Assembly: GCF_003070865.1 (NCBI RefSeq)
Contig: NZ_CP026948.1
Span: 558,001 to 622,000 of the forward strand
DNA length: 64,000 bases
From: Corynebacterium liangguodongii
Lineage (GTDB): Bacteria; Actinomycetota; Actinomycetes; Mycobacteriales; Mycobacteriaceae
Direction of reading: 5' to 3'
Shown here: positions 37,047-45,302 of the stretch, piece by piece
How positions within the stretch are numbered: the first letter of the stretch is position 1
Layout of the letters: each line of letters starts with the position of its first letter
Position numbers and translations under genes: made by a program
The notes under the pieces: model-generated
Databases searched by the model: none
The model's input: only the letters and a program-made list of their open reading frames with translations
Told to the model about the DNA's origin: nothing

Positions 37047-37769
37047 GTGAGCGGCGTGGACATCCCGCGGCACGTCCTCTCGGCGTTCCAAGTCGACGGC
37101 ATCAACCCGGTCGCCGCGGGGCCGGCCTGGGACAACGGCGTGCGCTACGCCCGCGTCGTTATCGCCCCGGCCACGGCGACATCCGCGTGGTCGGCGAAGG
37201 TGCGCGAGAGGTTTTCCTCTCCGGCGCTGAGCGTCGCCCGCCCCGTGCGCGCCACCGACGGGCGCGTGGTCGTGGGCGGGTTTAGGGCCAACGACTTCGT
37301 CGAGGGCGAGCTCGCCGCGCGTGCCGACGAATCCATTGCCGCCGCGCTGGCATTCGACGACGCCGTTGCCGGCGTCGAGCCCCCGGCGGGGCGTCGCGAA
37401 GATCGGTGGGCGAAGGCTGACCGCGCCGCCTTCGAAAATGAGCAGTTCGACGGCCCCGTCGGTCTAGCCCACCTCGACTTCTTTTCCTGCTGCATCTTCT
37501 CCGGCTCGCTGCCGCCGACGCTGACGGATATCGTGCCCTCGGCCGAGCTTCGGCCGCGCGGGTATACCGCCGCGCTCGTGCTTGTCGATGCCTTGTTGAC
37601 CAGCTCCGTCGACGAGCGCGTCATCGCCCGCTGGGCGCACGTTCCTCACCTGCGCGAGCTGGCGGCCTGCGCGCTGCGCTACCGCGAGGCCACGGTGGCG
37701 CTTGAGCCGGGAGTATCGAACGTGAGTTCTATTTTCTCTCGGGTGCGAGACCTGCTGATGTCGCACTAG
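37047..37769 (+). CDS. TIGR02569 family protein
   Basis: A 240-residue actinobacterial protein (TIGR02569 pattern: MSGVDIPRHVLSAFQVDG, VGGFRANDFVEGELAARADE, FDGPVGLAHLDFFSCCIFSG). It is predicted cytoplasmic and its function is unknown; some family members resemble aminoglycoside phosphotransferase-like folds, which is only a suggestion. The GTG at 37047 is one nt after the previous stop; an alternative GTG at 37056 is also in frame. It precedes adnA. Confidence 0.75.
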   Translation: MSGVDIPRHVLSAFQVDGINPVAAGPAWDNGVRYARVVIAPATATSAWSAKVRERFSSPALSVARPVRATDGRVVVGGFRANDFVEGELAARADESIAAALAFDDAVAGVEPPAGRREDRWAKADRAAFENEQFDGPVGLAHLDFFSCCIFSGSLPPTLTDIVPSAELRPRGYTAALVLVDALLTSSVDERVIARWAHVPHLRELAACALRYREATVALEPGVSNVSSIFSRVRDLLMSH

Positions 37770-37772
37770 GCT
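37767..37772 (+). promoter_or_regulatory. Leaderless promoter -10 for adnA
   Basis: TAGGCT, 9 nt before the GTG at 37782; supports that start over the ATG at 37788. Confidence 0.5.
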
Positions 37773-37781
37773 GGCACAATC

Positions 37782-40700
37782 GTGGCCATGTCGATCGCAT
37801 CTCCGCTCCCGCCGACGCCGCGGGCATACCTCGTCCCGCGCGAGCGCCGTCTCAATGACCGCCGGTGGGACCACCCGCTGCCCACCGAGGGCACATGGAA
37901 GGTGACCGGGCAGGCGGGCTCGGGGGTGAGCAGCTTCCTCATCGACACCGTGGTCAACGCGGTGGCCTCCGGCGCCGACCCCCGCGGCATCCTCGTCGTG
38001 GCCGCCTCGAAGGAATCCGGCGCGCGGATGCGCGTCGAGCTCTCCGACCGCCTCGCCGCCTCCGGCTTCGTCATCGACGAGCCCATGGTGCGCTCCGTCC
38101 ACTCGCTCGCCTTCGCGCTGCTGCGCCAGCAATCCGGGGAAGACATCAGGCTCATCTCCGGCGCGGAGCAAGACGCCGTGATCCGCCAGCTCCTCGCCGG
38201 CCACGTCGAGGACGGCCGCGGCACGTGGCCGGTAGAGCTGCGCCCCGCGCTCCCTCTGCTCGGGTTCGCCCGCCAACTGCGGGATTTCCTCCTGCGCGCC
38301 GTCGAGCGCGGGGCAACCCCCGCAGACCTTCGTGCGCTCGGTCAGCGCCACGGCCGGCCGATCTGGGCCGCCTCCGGGGACTTCCTCGAAGAATACCTCC
38401 AGGTCATGGCGCTCAACCCGGCTCGGACACTGAGTGCGTCCGAGCTGGTCACCCAGGTGCTCAGGGCAGAGGTGGAGGGGCACTGGCACACCGTTGTGGT
38501 TGATGATGCCCAGCATCTCGCCCCCGCACCGGCCGAGCTGGTCGCCCGGCTCGCTGCGCGCGCCAGGCTCGCCGTCGTCGGCGGCGACCTCGGGCAAAGC
38601 GTGTTCCACTTCCGCGGCGCCTCCCCGAACTTCTTCCGCGACCTCGGGGGGATCGCGCACGAGACGATCAACCTCGGGCCCTCTCGGCGGGGACCGCAGC
38701 GCCGCGCGGTGGTGTGCCCGAGCGCCGCGGCCCAACACTGCGTCGTCGCCGACGAGCTGCGCAGGGCCCACCTCGAGGCGGGTGAGGCCTACCGAGACAT
38801 GGCGGTCATCGTTCGCTCCAGCGCCGCGATCGAGCCGATGCGCCGCGCGTTGCTGCAGGCCGGGGTGCCGGTCATGCTCGATCCCACCGACGTGGTGCTG
38901 GGCGAGCAGCGCATCGTCGCCGCACTAGTCCTTGGCCTGCGGGCGCTCACCGAGGACCTCGACCCGGCTGCCTGGCGCGAGCTCCTCCTCGGCCCTGTCG
39001 GCGGGACCGACCCTGTGACCTACCGCCGCCTCTTGCGCGGCCTGCGCAGATACGCGCCCGCGCGGCGCGCCGAGGACACCCTGCGCGACCTTGTCGCCTC
39101 GCCGAACCCGCTGCCCGATTTCGGCGCGATGCTCACCGAGCGCGAGCTCGACATCCTCCTCCACGTGCGCGCCGTCCTCGACGCCGGGCGGGCCGAGCTC
39201 GGCTCCGGCAGCGTCGAGGAGATCTTGTGGGCGGTGTGGAACGCCACGGGCCTGTCCTCGCGGCTCCTCGCGGCGGCGCTGCGCGGCGGGGCGACCGGCT
39301 CGCAGGCCGACCGCGACCTCGACGCCGTGATGGCGCTGTTTGACGCCGCAGGCGACTTCACGGAGCGCCGCGGGGATTCCGGGATCAAGGGATTCATCTC
39401 CTACATCGCCGACCAGGAGCTTCCCACCGGTGTGCGCGACCGCCGCACCGCCACCCCCGACGCCGTCTACCTCCTCACCGCCCACGGCGCCGCCGGCCGG
39501 GAGTTCGCCCGCGTTGTCGTGGCCGGGGTCCAGGAGCTGGAATGGCCCTCGCTGGCGGTCACAGGGACGATCTTCGGGCAAGAGGAGCTCGTGGACCTGC
39601 TCGACAACGGGGTCGACCCCTCCGTGCCGGTGAGCCGGAAGGCTGAGCGGGCCGCCGAGGAGCGCAGGCTCTTCACGGTGGCCACCACGAGGGCGACCGA
39701 ATCCCTCCTGGTCACCGCGGTCGACGACCCAGACGGCGACGAGGTCGTCTCACCCTCGCGCTTCGTCGAGGAATGGTGCGCCGCACACGACGTCGAGCTT
39801 CGTTTCGCGCGCGCTGAACACGCGAAAGAACCGCTCGGAGTGGGCGGCGGGGAGGCGCTGACCCTCCGCGTTCTTGCCCACGACGACCTCATCGCCGAGC
39901 TGCGCCGTGCCGCCCGCTCGGACGCCCTCGGCGAGGCGGGCCGGGCGCAGGCGGCGCGTCAACTCGCCCGCCTCGCCGAAGCCGGGGTGCCCGGCGCCGA
40001 TCCTGGGCAGTGGTGGGCGACGACCACGGTGGCCTCGGAGAAAGCCCTGCCGGTGCCGAAGAAGCTCTCGCCCTCGCGCATCGAGGGCCTGCTGGCTTGC
40101 CCGATGAACTCGGTGCTCGAGCGCATGGTCGGGCTCGACGGGTCCATGCGGGCGGTCTACGGTGCGATGGCGCATGCCTACCTCGAGGCCCTAGGCAGGG
40201 GGGTCGACGAGGCCCTTGCTCGCGCGGAGGTGCTCGATGCCCGCCGCAGCGCCGACGCCTCCCCGGCGTGGAAGCGAGAGCGCGACATCGAAGAATTCGA
40301 GCACACGATTGACAAGACGCTCGGGTGGCTCCAGGCCTCCCGCGCGACGTTCGAGCAGGTCGCCGTCGAGGCGTCGATCGACGTCGACGTTGCCGGCGGG
40401 GTGCGCATCGTCGGTCGCGCCGACCGCCTCGAGCGAGAGGCCAGCGGGGCTCTCCACATCGTGGACCTCAAGACGTCGAAAAGAGCCCTCTCGAAGCCGG
40501 AGGCCGCTGACAACGCGCAGCTCACGGCCTACCAGCTTGCGCTTGCCCACGGAACCCTCGAGGGAGGGCGGGTCGTTACCGCCCCAGGCGGCGCCGCCCT
40601 GGATCGCGTGGGGGGAGCGGTGCTGGTCTACCCGGCGGTGGACTCGGTCAAGCTCACCACCCGCGAGCAGGCGCCGAAGTCGCCGGAGGAGCTCGAGCAG

Positions 40701-40841
40701 TTTGCCGAGCTCGTGCGGCCCCTACCCGAGCAGATGGCGGGGCCCGAGCTCCTCGCCCGCACGGGGAAGCACTGCGAGCATTGTTCCGTGCGGGCGCTGT
40801 GCCCGGTACAACCCGAAGGACAGGTGATCACCCGTGGATAG
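37782..40841 (+). CDS. adnA: Helicase-nuclease subunit AdnA, degenerate motor
   Basis: First subunit of the AdnAB double-strand-break resection machine, 1019 residues. The N-terminal half is UvrD-like but its Walker A is TGQAGSGVSS (Lys replaced by Val), Walker B is VVVDDAQHL, and motif V reads TAHGAAGREF instead of TAHKAKGLEW, so ATP hydrolysis here is doubtful. The C-terminal RecB-like nuclease is complete: GLLACPMN (first Fe-S Cys), GRADRLE, HIVDLKTSK and the triple CEHCSVRALC. It overlaps adnB by 8 nt. Confidence 0.88.
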   Translation: MAMSIASPLPPTPRAYLVPRERRLNDRRWDHPLPTEGTWKVTGQAGSGVSSFLIDTVVNAVASGADPRGILVVAASKESGARMRVELSDRLAASGFVIDEPMVRSVHSLAFALLRQQSGEDIRLISGAEQDAVIRQLLAGHVEDGRGTWPVELRPALPLLGFARQLRDFLLRAVERGATPADLRALGQRHGRPIWAASGDFLEEYLQVMALNPARTLSASELVTQVLRAEVEGHWHTVVVDDAQHLAPAPAELVARLAARARLAVVGGDLGQSVFHFRGASPNFFRDLGGIAHETINLGPSRRGPQRRAVVCPSAAAQHCVVADELRRAHLEAGEAYRDMAVIVRSSAAIEPMRRALLQAGVPVMLDPTDVVLGEQRIVAALVLGLRALTEDLDPAAWRELLLGPVGGTDPVTYRRLLRGLRRYAPARRAEDTLRDLVASPNPLPDFGAMLTERELDILLHVRAVLDAGRAELGSGSVEEILWAVWNATGLSSRLLAAALRGGATGSQADRDLDAVMALFDAAGDFTERRGDSGIKGFISYIADQELPTGVRDRRTATPDAVYLLTAHGAAGREFARVVVAGVQELEWPSLAVTGTIFGQEELVDLLDNGVDPSVPVSRKAERAAEERRLFTVATTRATESLLVTAVDDPDGDEVVSPSRFVEEWCAAHDVELRFARAEHAKEPLGVGGGEALTLRVLAHDDLIAELRRAARSDALGEAGRAQAARQLARLAEAGVPGADPGQWWATTTVASEKALPVPKKLSPSRIEGLLACPMNSVLERMVGLDGSMRAVYGAMAHAYLEALGRGVDEALARAEVLDARRSADASPAWKRERDIEEFEHTIDKTLGWLQASRATFEQVAVEASIDVDVAGGVRIVGRADRLEREASGALHIVDLKTSKRALSKPEAADNAQLTAYQLALAHGTLEGGRVVTAPGGAALDRVGGAVLVYPAVDSVKLTTREQAPKSPEELEQFAELVRPLPEQMAGPELLARTGKHCEHCSVRALCPVQPEGQVITRG

Positions 40842-43800
40842 GCGCGACACACAAGGCGGAGGGCGCCAGCCGATGAGCCCGGCCGTGCTCTCGAAATACC
40901 TTGGTCAAAAATTCCCGCCGACTGAGCAGCAGGCGGAGATCATCGGCGCCGAGCCTGGCCCCCTGCTCGTCGTGGCGGGCGCGGGCGCGGGCAAGACGGA
41001 GACCATGGCGGCGCGCGTGGTCTGGCTCGTGGCCAACGGGTACGCCCGCCCCGAGGAAGTCCTCGGGTTGACGTTTACGCGCAAGGCGGCCCAAGAGCTG
41101 GGTAAACGCATCCGCGACCGGCTGAGCGCGCTCGCCTCCAACGCTGACCTCGTGCGCCGGCTCGACCCCTCGGGGCAGCTGGCGAGATCCCTCGAGATCA
41201 TCGCGCCGACCGTGTCCACGTACGACGCCTACGCCGGCGACCTCGTGCGCGAATACGGCTTGCTCGTCCCGGTCGAGCCAGATGCGCGCATGATCACCGA
41301 CGCGGAGCTGCACGCCATCGCACACGAGGTCGTGCAGGACTACGCCGGGACGCTCCTCGTGCCCGGCGGGGCGAACCCGACCCCCGCGTCTGTCGTCACC
41401 GACCTCCTCGACCTGGTGACCAACATGGGTAATGACCTCGCCGAACCCGACGAGGTTGCCGAGCATGCGCGCACGTTCCTCGCGGAGACGGAGGCGCTGG
41501 ACGGGGGTAAGGATCCGGCGAAGTTCACCAACGAGATGACGAGATGGCGCGCTACCCAGGAGCGCCGCCGCGCCTACCTGCCGCTGGTGGAAAAGCTTGC
41601 CTCCGAGCTGGCCGCACGGGGCGTGGTCACCTTCAACGAGCAGATGTCCGTCGCCGCGCGGCTCGCTTCCCACCACCCGGCGGTGGGAGCATCCCAGCGC
41701 AGCCGCTTCCGAGTGGTCATGCTCGACGAATACCAAGACACCTCCCACGCGCAGCGCGTGTTGTTGCGCAGCCTCTTCGGCGAGGGCTCAGGCAGCAGCG
41801 AAGACGGCCGGAACCCGCTCACGGTCACCGCGGTGGGCGACCCCATGCAGGCCATCTACGGCTGGCGCGGGGCTACCGTGGAAAACCTCGCCGCCTTCGT
41901 CGAGGATTTCCCTGCCCCAGACGGCGGGCCCGCGCCAAAGATGCAGCTCACGACCTCGTGGCGCAATCCGCCGGAGGTGCTCGCACTCGCAAACGAGGTC
42001 TCGGACGCGCTGCTGGGCACCGGCGCGAAACGCCCTGTCGCGCCGCTCGAGCCGCGCCCGGGCGCGGCCCCCGGCGAGGTGCTGCTCGGCTACTTCGAGC
42101 GAGACGACGAAGAACTCGACTTCCTCGCCGACGAGCTCGCCCGGCAATACAACCAGGCCCAGGAAGACGGGGAGCCGTTCTCCGCGGCCGTGCTCGTGCG
42201 CGCCAACAAGACCTCTCCTGAGGTGGCAGAGGCGCTGGCCGCGCGCGGGATCCCCTACGAAATTGTCGGGCTGGCCGGCCTCCTCGACGTCCCCGAGGTC
42301 GCCGATACCGTGGCAATCGCCACAATGCTCGTGCGCCCGGACGACTCCGCTGCGGCGCTGCGTGTCTTGGCAGGGCCGGCGGTGGGGCTAGGCCTCGACG
42401 ACCTCGATGCGCTCGCCGCCCGGGCCGCCAATCTGCGTGGCGCGCGCCCGGAAGCCGAGATGCTCGAGGACCCGCTCGAGCACTACCGGGCGCAGCTGCG
42501 CCAGCTCGTCGAGGAGGCCGCCGACATCACTGCGGGGGGCGACGCGCCGGCCGGCCTCACCGATGCTGTGGCGGACCACGGCGAGGAGGAGCGCTACAGC
42601 CAGGAAGGCCTCGCCCGCATCAACGCACTCTCCTCCAAGCTCCGCAGGCTGCGCACTCAGTCGCTGGGCAAGCGGCTGCCCGACTTGTTCGCCGACATCA
42701 TCTCGGTCTTCGGCATCCGCACCGAGGTGCTCTCGCGCCCCTCCGCCACCGGGGCGGCCCACCTCGACCGCCTCTTGGACGTGGTCGCCACCTACCCGGG
42801 CACCAGCCTTGACTCCCTCCTGGACTACTTCCAGCTCGCGCGCGAGCACGAGGGCGGCCTCACCCCAGGAAACGTGGTCGTGGCCTCCGACAGGGTACAG
42901 ATCCTCACCGCCCACAAGGCGAAGGGCCTCGAATGGGATACCGTCGCCGTCGCGCGCGCCGACGCCTCGACGTACAAGGCCCAGGCCTCGACGTTCCTCA
43001 CCCAGATCGGGCGCGTGCCGGACGAAGACTTCGACGCCTTCGACGACGCTGAGGACCGCAAGCAGTTCGCGAAGGCGGCGAAGAACTACATCGCCGCAGA
43101 CCGCGAGAAGATGGCGGAGGAGGCCGCCCGCCTGTTCTACGTCGCGGTTACCCGCACCGAGCGCAAGCTCATCATCACCGCCTCGCGCACCGTGCCCGGC
43201 CGCCAGAGCGCCGCGGAGCCCTACGAGCACTTCGCGGCGATCCGCGGGCTCGTCCCTGATCACGCCGTGGTGGCCTGGGCCGGGGGAGAAGGCAGGGGAG
43301 AAGGCAGGGAAGAAAGCTCTGCCGAAGAGACGGCCCCGGCCGAGCCTGTGAGCTTCGACCGCGAGCGGGAGGGGACCTGGCCGCACCTGCGCGTCGATCC
43401 CGCGGACGCGGCGGCGGCCGACCTCGTCTCCGCGGCCATCGAAGACCTCCCCGCGCTGACCGAGGGGGAGCTCTACTCCCTCTGGGAGCGCGACACCACG
43501 GCGCTCATCGAAGAACACCTCGCCGCGCAGGCCCCGGAGGTGCCGGTCATGCTGCCCGGCGAGCTCACGGCCTCCGACATGGTGGCGCTGAAGGCCGATC
43601 CGGAACAGTTTGCCCGCCGCGCGAGGCGCCCCGTGCCGTTTAAACCCAACGCGTACGCCAAGCGCGGCACCGCGTTCCACGCCTGGCTGGAAGAGTTCTA
43701 CCACGCCCGCCCGCTGCTGACGGAAGATGAGCTTCCCGGGGGCGAGGAACCGGACGTGGACAAGCGCACGCTCGAGCTGCTCAAATCCAACTTCGAGAAA

Positions 43801-44178
43801 AGCCATTGGGCCGCGAAGACGCCCGCGTACGTCGAGCAGCCCTTCGAGCTCGCGCTCGGCTCCGCCGTGGTGCGGGGCAGGATGGACGCGGTCTTCGAGC
43901 AGGGGGGCAGCTGGGTGGTCGTGGACTGGAAGACGGGCACCAAGCCGGCCCCGGCCCAGATGGAGAGCGCGAAGCTCCAGCTCGCCGTCTACGCCGAGGC
44001 GTGGCGGCGCATCGCGGCGGACGGCAGGCCGGTGCGGGCGATGTTTTTCTACGTGCGCACCGGCGAAGACTTCGAGCCTGGCGAGCTGCCCGGATCCGCC
44101 GAGCTCGAGCGGTTGCTTCGGCAATCGGCCGGGCACGGGCTAGAGTTCCAAGCAGACTCCGGCGCAGAAAGGGCATGA
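40834..44178 (+). CDS. adnB: Helicase-nuclease subunit AdnB
   Basis: Second AdnAB subunit and the main motor, 1114 residues. Intact motifs: Walker A VVAGAGAGKTET, VMLDEYQDTSHAQ (II), GDPMQAIYGWRGA (III), TSWRNPPEV (IV), ILTAHKAKGLEWD (V) and FYVAVTRTERKLI (VI). The C-terminal nuclease has RGTAFHAWLEEF, VRGRMDAVF and WVVVDWKTG (D and K), without the Fe-S Cys set. An acidic EGRGEGREESSAEETA linker lies between motor and nuclease. Overlaps with adnA and cglK imply one transcript. Confidence 0.93.
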   Translation: MDRRDTQGGGRQPMSPAVLSKYLGQKFPPTEQQAEIIGAEPGPLLVVAGAGAGKTETMAARVVWLVANGYARPEEVLGLTFTRKAAQELGKRIRDRLSALASNADLVRRLDPSGQLARSLEIIAPTVSTYDAYAGDLVREYGLLVPVEPDARMITDAELHAIAHEVVQDYAGTLLVPGGANPTPASVVTDLLDLVTNMGNDLAEPDEVAEHARTFLAETEALDGGKDPAKFTNEMTRWRATQERRRAYLPLVEKLASELAARGVVTFNEQMSVAARLASHHPAVGASQRSRFRVVMLDEYQDTSHAQRVLLRSLFGEGSGSSEDGRNPLTVTAVGDPMQAIYGWRGATVENLAAFVEDFPAPDGGPAPKMQLTTSWRNPPEVLALANEVSDALLGTGAKRPVAPLEPRPGAAPGEVLLGYFERDDEELDFLADELARQYNQAQEDGEPFSAAVLVRANKTSPEVAEALAARGIPYEIVGLAGLLDVPEVADTVAIATMLVRPDDSAAALRVLAGPAVGLGLDDLDALAARAANLRGARPEAEMLEDPLEHYRAQLRQLVEEAADITAGGDAPAGLTDAVADHGEEERYSQEGLARINALSSKLRRLRTQSLGKRLPDLFADIISVFGIRTEVLSRPSATGAAHLDRLLDVVATYPGTSLDSLLDYFQLAREHEGGLTPGNVVVASDRVQILTAHKAKGLEWDTVAVARADASTYKAQASTFLTQIGRVPDEDFDAFDDAEDRKQFAKAAKNYIAADREKMAEEAARLFYVAVTRTERKLIITASRTVPGRQSAAEPYEHFAAIRGLVPDHAVVAWAGGEGRGEGREESSAEETAPAEPVSFDREREGTWPHLRVDPADAAAADLVSAAIEDLPALTEGELYSLWERDTTALIEEHLAAQAPEVPVMLPGELTASDMVALKADPEQFARRARRPVPFKPNAYAKRGTAFHAWLEEFYHARPLLTEDELPGGEEPDVDKRTLELLKSNFEKSHWAAKTPAYVEQPFELALGSAVVRGRMDAVFEQGGSWVVVDWKTGTKPAPAQMESAKLQLAVYAEAWRRIAADGRPVRAMFFYVRTGEDFEPGELPGSAELERLLRQSAGHGLEFQADSGAERA

Positions 44179-45302
44179 GGGCCGAGGTGAGGATCTTTAA
44201 CAACAACCCCATGGGGCTGACGTGGCGCGATCGCTTCCGCGCCGACGCCGACGTGAGCGATACCCCCGTGCACACGCTTATCGACGTCGTGCGGATCCCC
44301 TCGGCGGCGCGCGCGACGCCGTGGGCGATCATCCTCAACAGGTTTCTCTACGCCTCGATCCTCATGGTCGCTGTGGCCTTTATCGTCTACCTTGACAAGG
44401 GCGGCTACTCGGAGGAACTCACCTTCGTCGACGCCCTGTATTACTCGGCGGTATCGCTCTCGACAACGGGCTACGGCGATATCACCCCGGTGACGCAGGA
44501 GGCGAGGCTGATGAACATCTTCCTCATCACCCCGCTGCGCATCGCCTTCCTGATGCTGCTCGTCGGCACCACCCTGGCCGTGTTGACCGAAGATTCCCGC
44601 AAAACCCTTCAGATCCAGCAGTGGAGGAGAACCGTGCGCAACCACACCATCGTCATCGGCTACGGCACCAAGGGGCGCTCCGCCATCGACGCCCTGCTTG
44701 CTGACGGCGCCTCGCCGAACACCATCGTCGTCGTCGACCAGGACGCGGGAGTACTCGCCCGCGCGGAAAAGCGCGGCCTGGTCACGGTCCACGGCAACGC
44801 GACGAAGTCCGACGTGCTCAAGATCGCCGGGGTCACGAGGGCGCGCTCCGTCGTCGTCGCCCCGTCCAGCGATGACACCGCGGTGCTGGTCACGCTGTCG
44901 GTGCGGGAGCTTGCACCGAGTGCGATGATCGTGGCGTCGGTACGCGAGAGCGAAAACCAGCACCTGCTCATGCAATCGGGCGCGGATTCCGTCGTGGTCT
45001 CCTCGGAAACCGCCGGGCGCCTCCTCGGTATCGCCACCGTCACGCCGCCGGTGGTGGCGATGATGGAGGACCTGCTCAGCCCCGATGAGGGCTTCGCGGT
45101 GGCGGAGCGCCCGATCGGCGACGACGAGGTCGGGGCGAACCCGCGCCACCTCGCCGATATCGTGCTCGGCGTGGTGCGATCCGGCGAGCTCTACCGCATC
45201 GACTCGCCGGAGGCGGAGACGGTCGAGCCGGGCGATCGGCTCCTCTACGTTCGCCACACCCGAGAGATCACGGGAAAGACAGAGGCTGCCAGTGGCAATT
45301 GA
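44175..45302 (+). CDS. cglK: Potassium channel with RCK domain
   Basis: Two-span potassium channel, 375 residues, orthologous to C. glutamicum CglK by position and sequence. Span 1 is IILNRFLYASILMVAVAFIVYL; the pore loop carries TTGYGD (selectivity filter), and span 2 follows (IAFLMLLVGTTLAVL). The RCK domain starts at TIVIGYGTKGRSAI (GxGxxG) with DQDAGVLARAE; the C-terminal RCK_C part ends in LLYVRHTREITG. An internal GTG with a strong ribosome-binding site (44634) could yield a free RCK domain. The ATG overlaps the adnB stop; uvrD2 starts inside its end. Confidence 0.9.
   Translation: MRAEVRIFNNNPMGLTWRDRFRADADVSDTPVHTLIDVVRIPSAARATPWAIILNRFLYASILMVAVAFIVYLDKGGYSEELTFVDALYYSAVSLSTTGYGDITPVTQEARLMNIFLITPLRIAFLMLLVGTTLAVLTEDSRKTLQIQQWRRTVRNHTIVIGYGTKGRSAIDALLADGASPNTIVVVDQDAGVLARAEKRGLVTVHGNATKSDVLKIAGVTRARSVVVAPSSDDTAVLVTLSVRELAPSAMIVASVRESENQHLLMQSGADSVVVSSETAGRLLGIATVTPPVVAMMEDLLSPDEGFAVAERPIGDDEVGANPRHLADIVLGVVRSGELYRIDSPEAETVEPGDRLLYVRHTREITGKTEAASGN
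44623..44636 (+). promoter_or_regulatory. Internal ribosome-binding site and GTG start in cglK
   Basis: GGAGG at 44623-44627 is 6 nt before the in-frame GTG at 44634 (codon 154), directly before the RCK domain. It is far stronger than the site of the full-length start (GAAAGGGC). In MthK-type channels a separate RCK chain is made from such an internal start. Confidence 0.65.
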
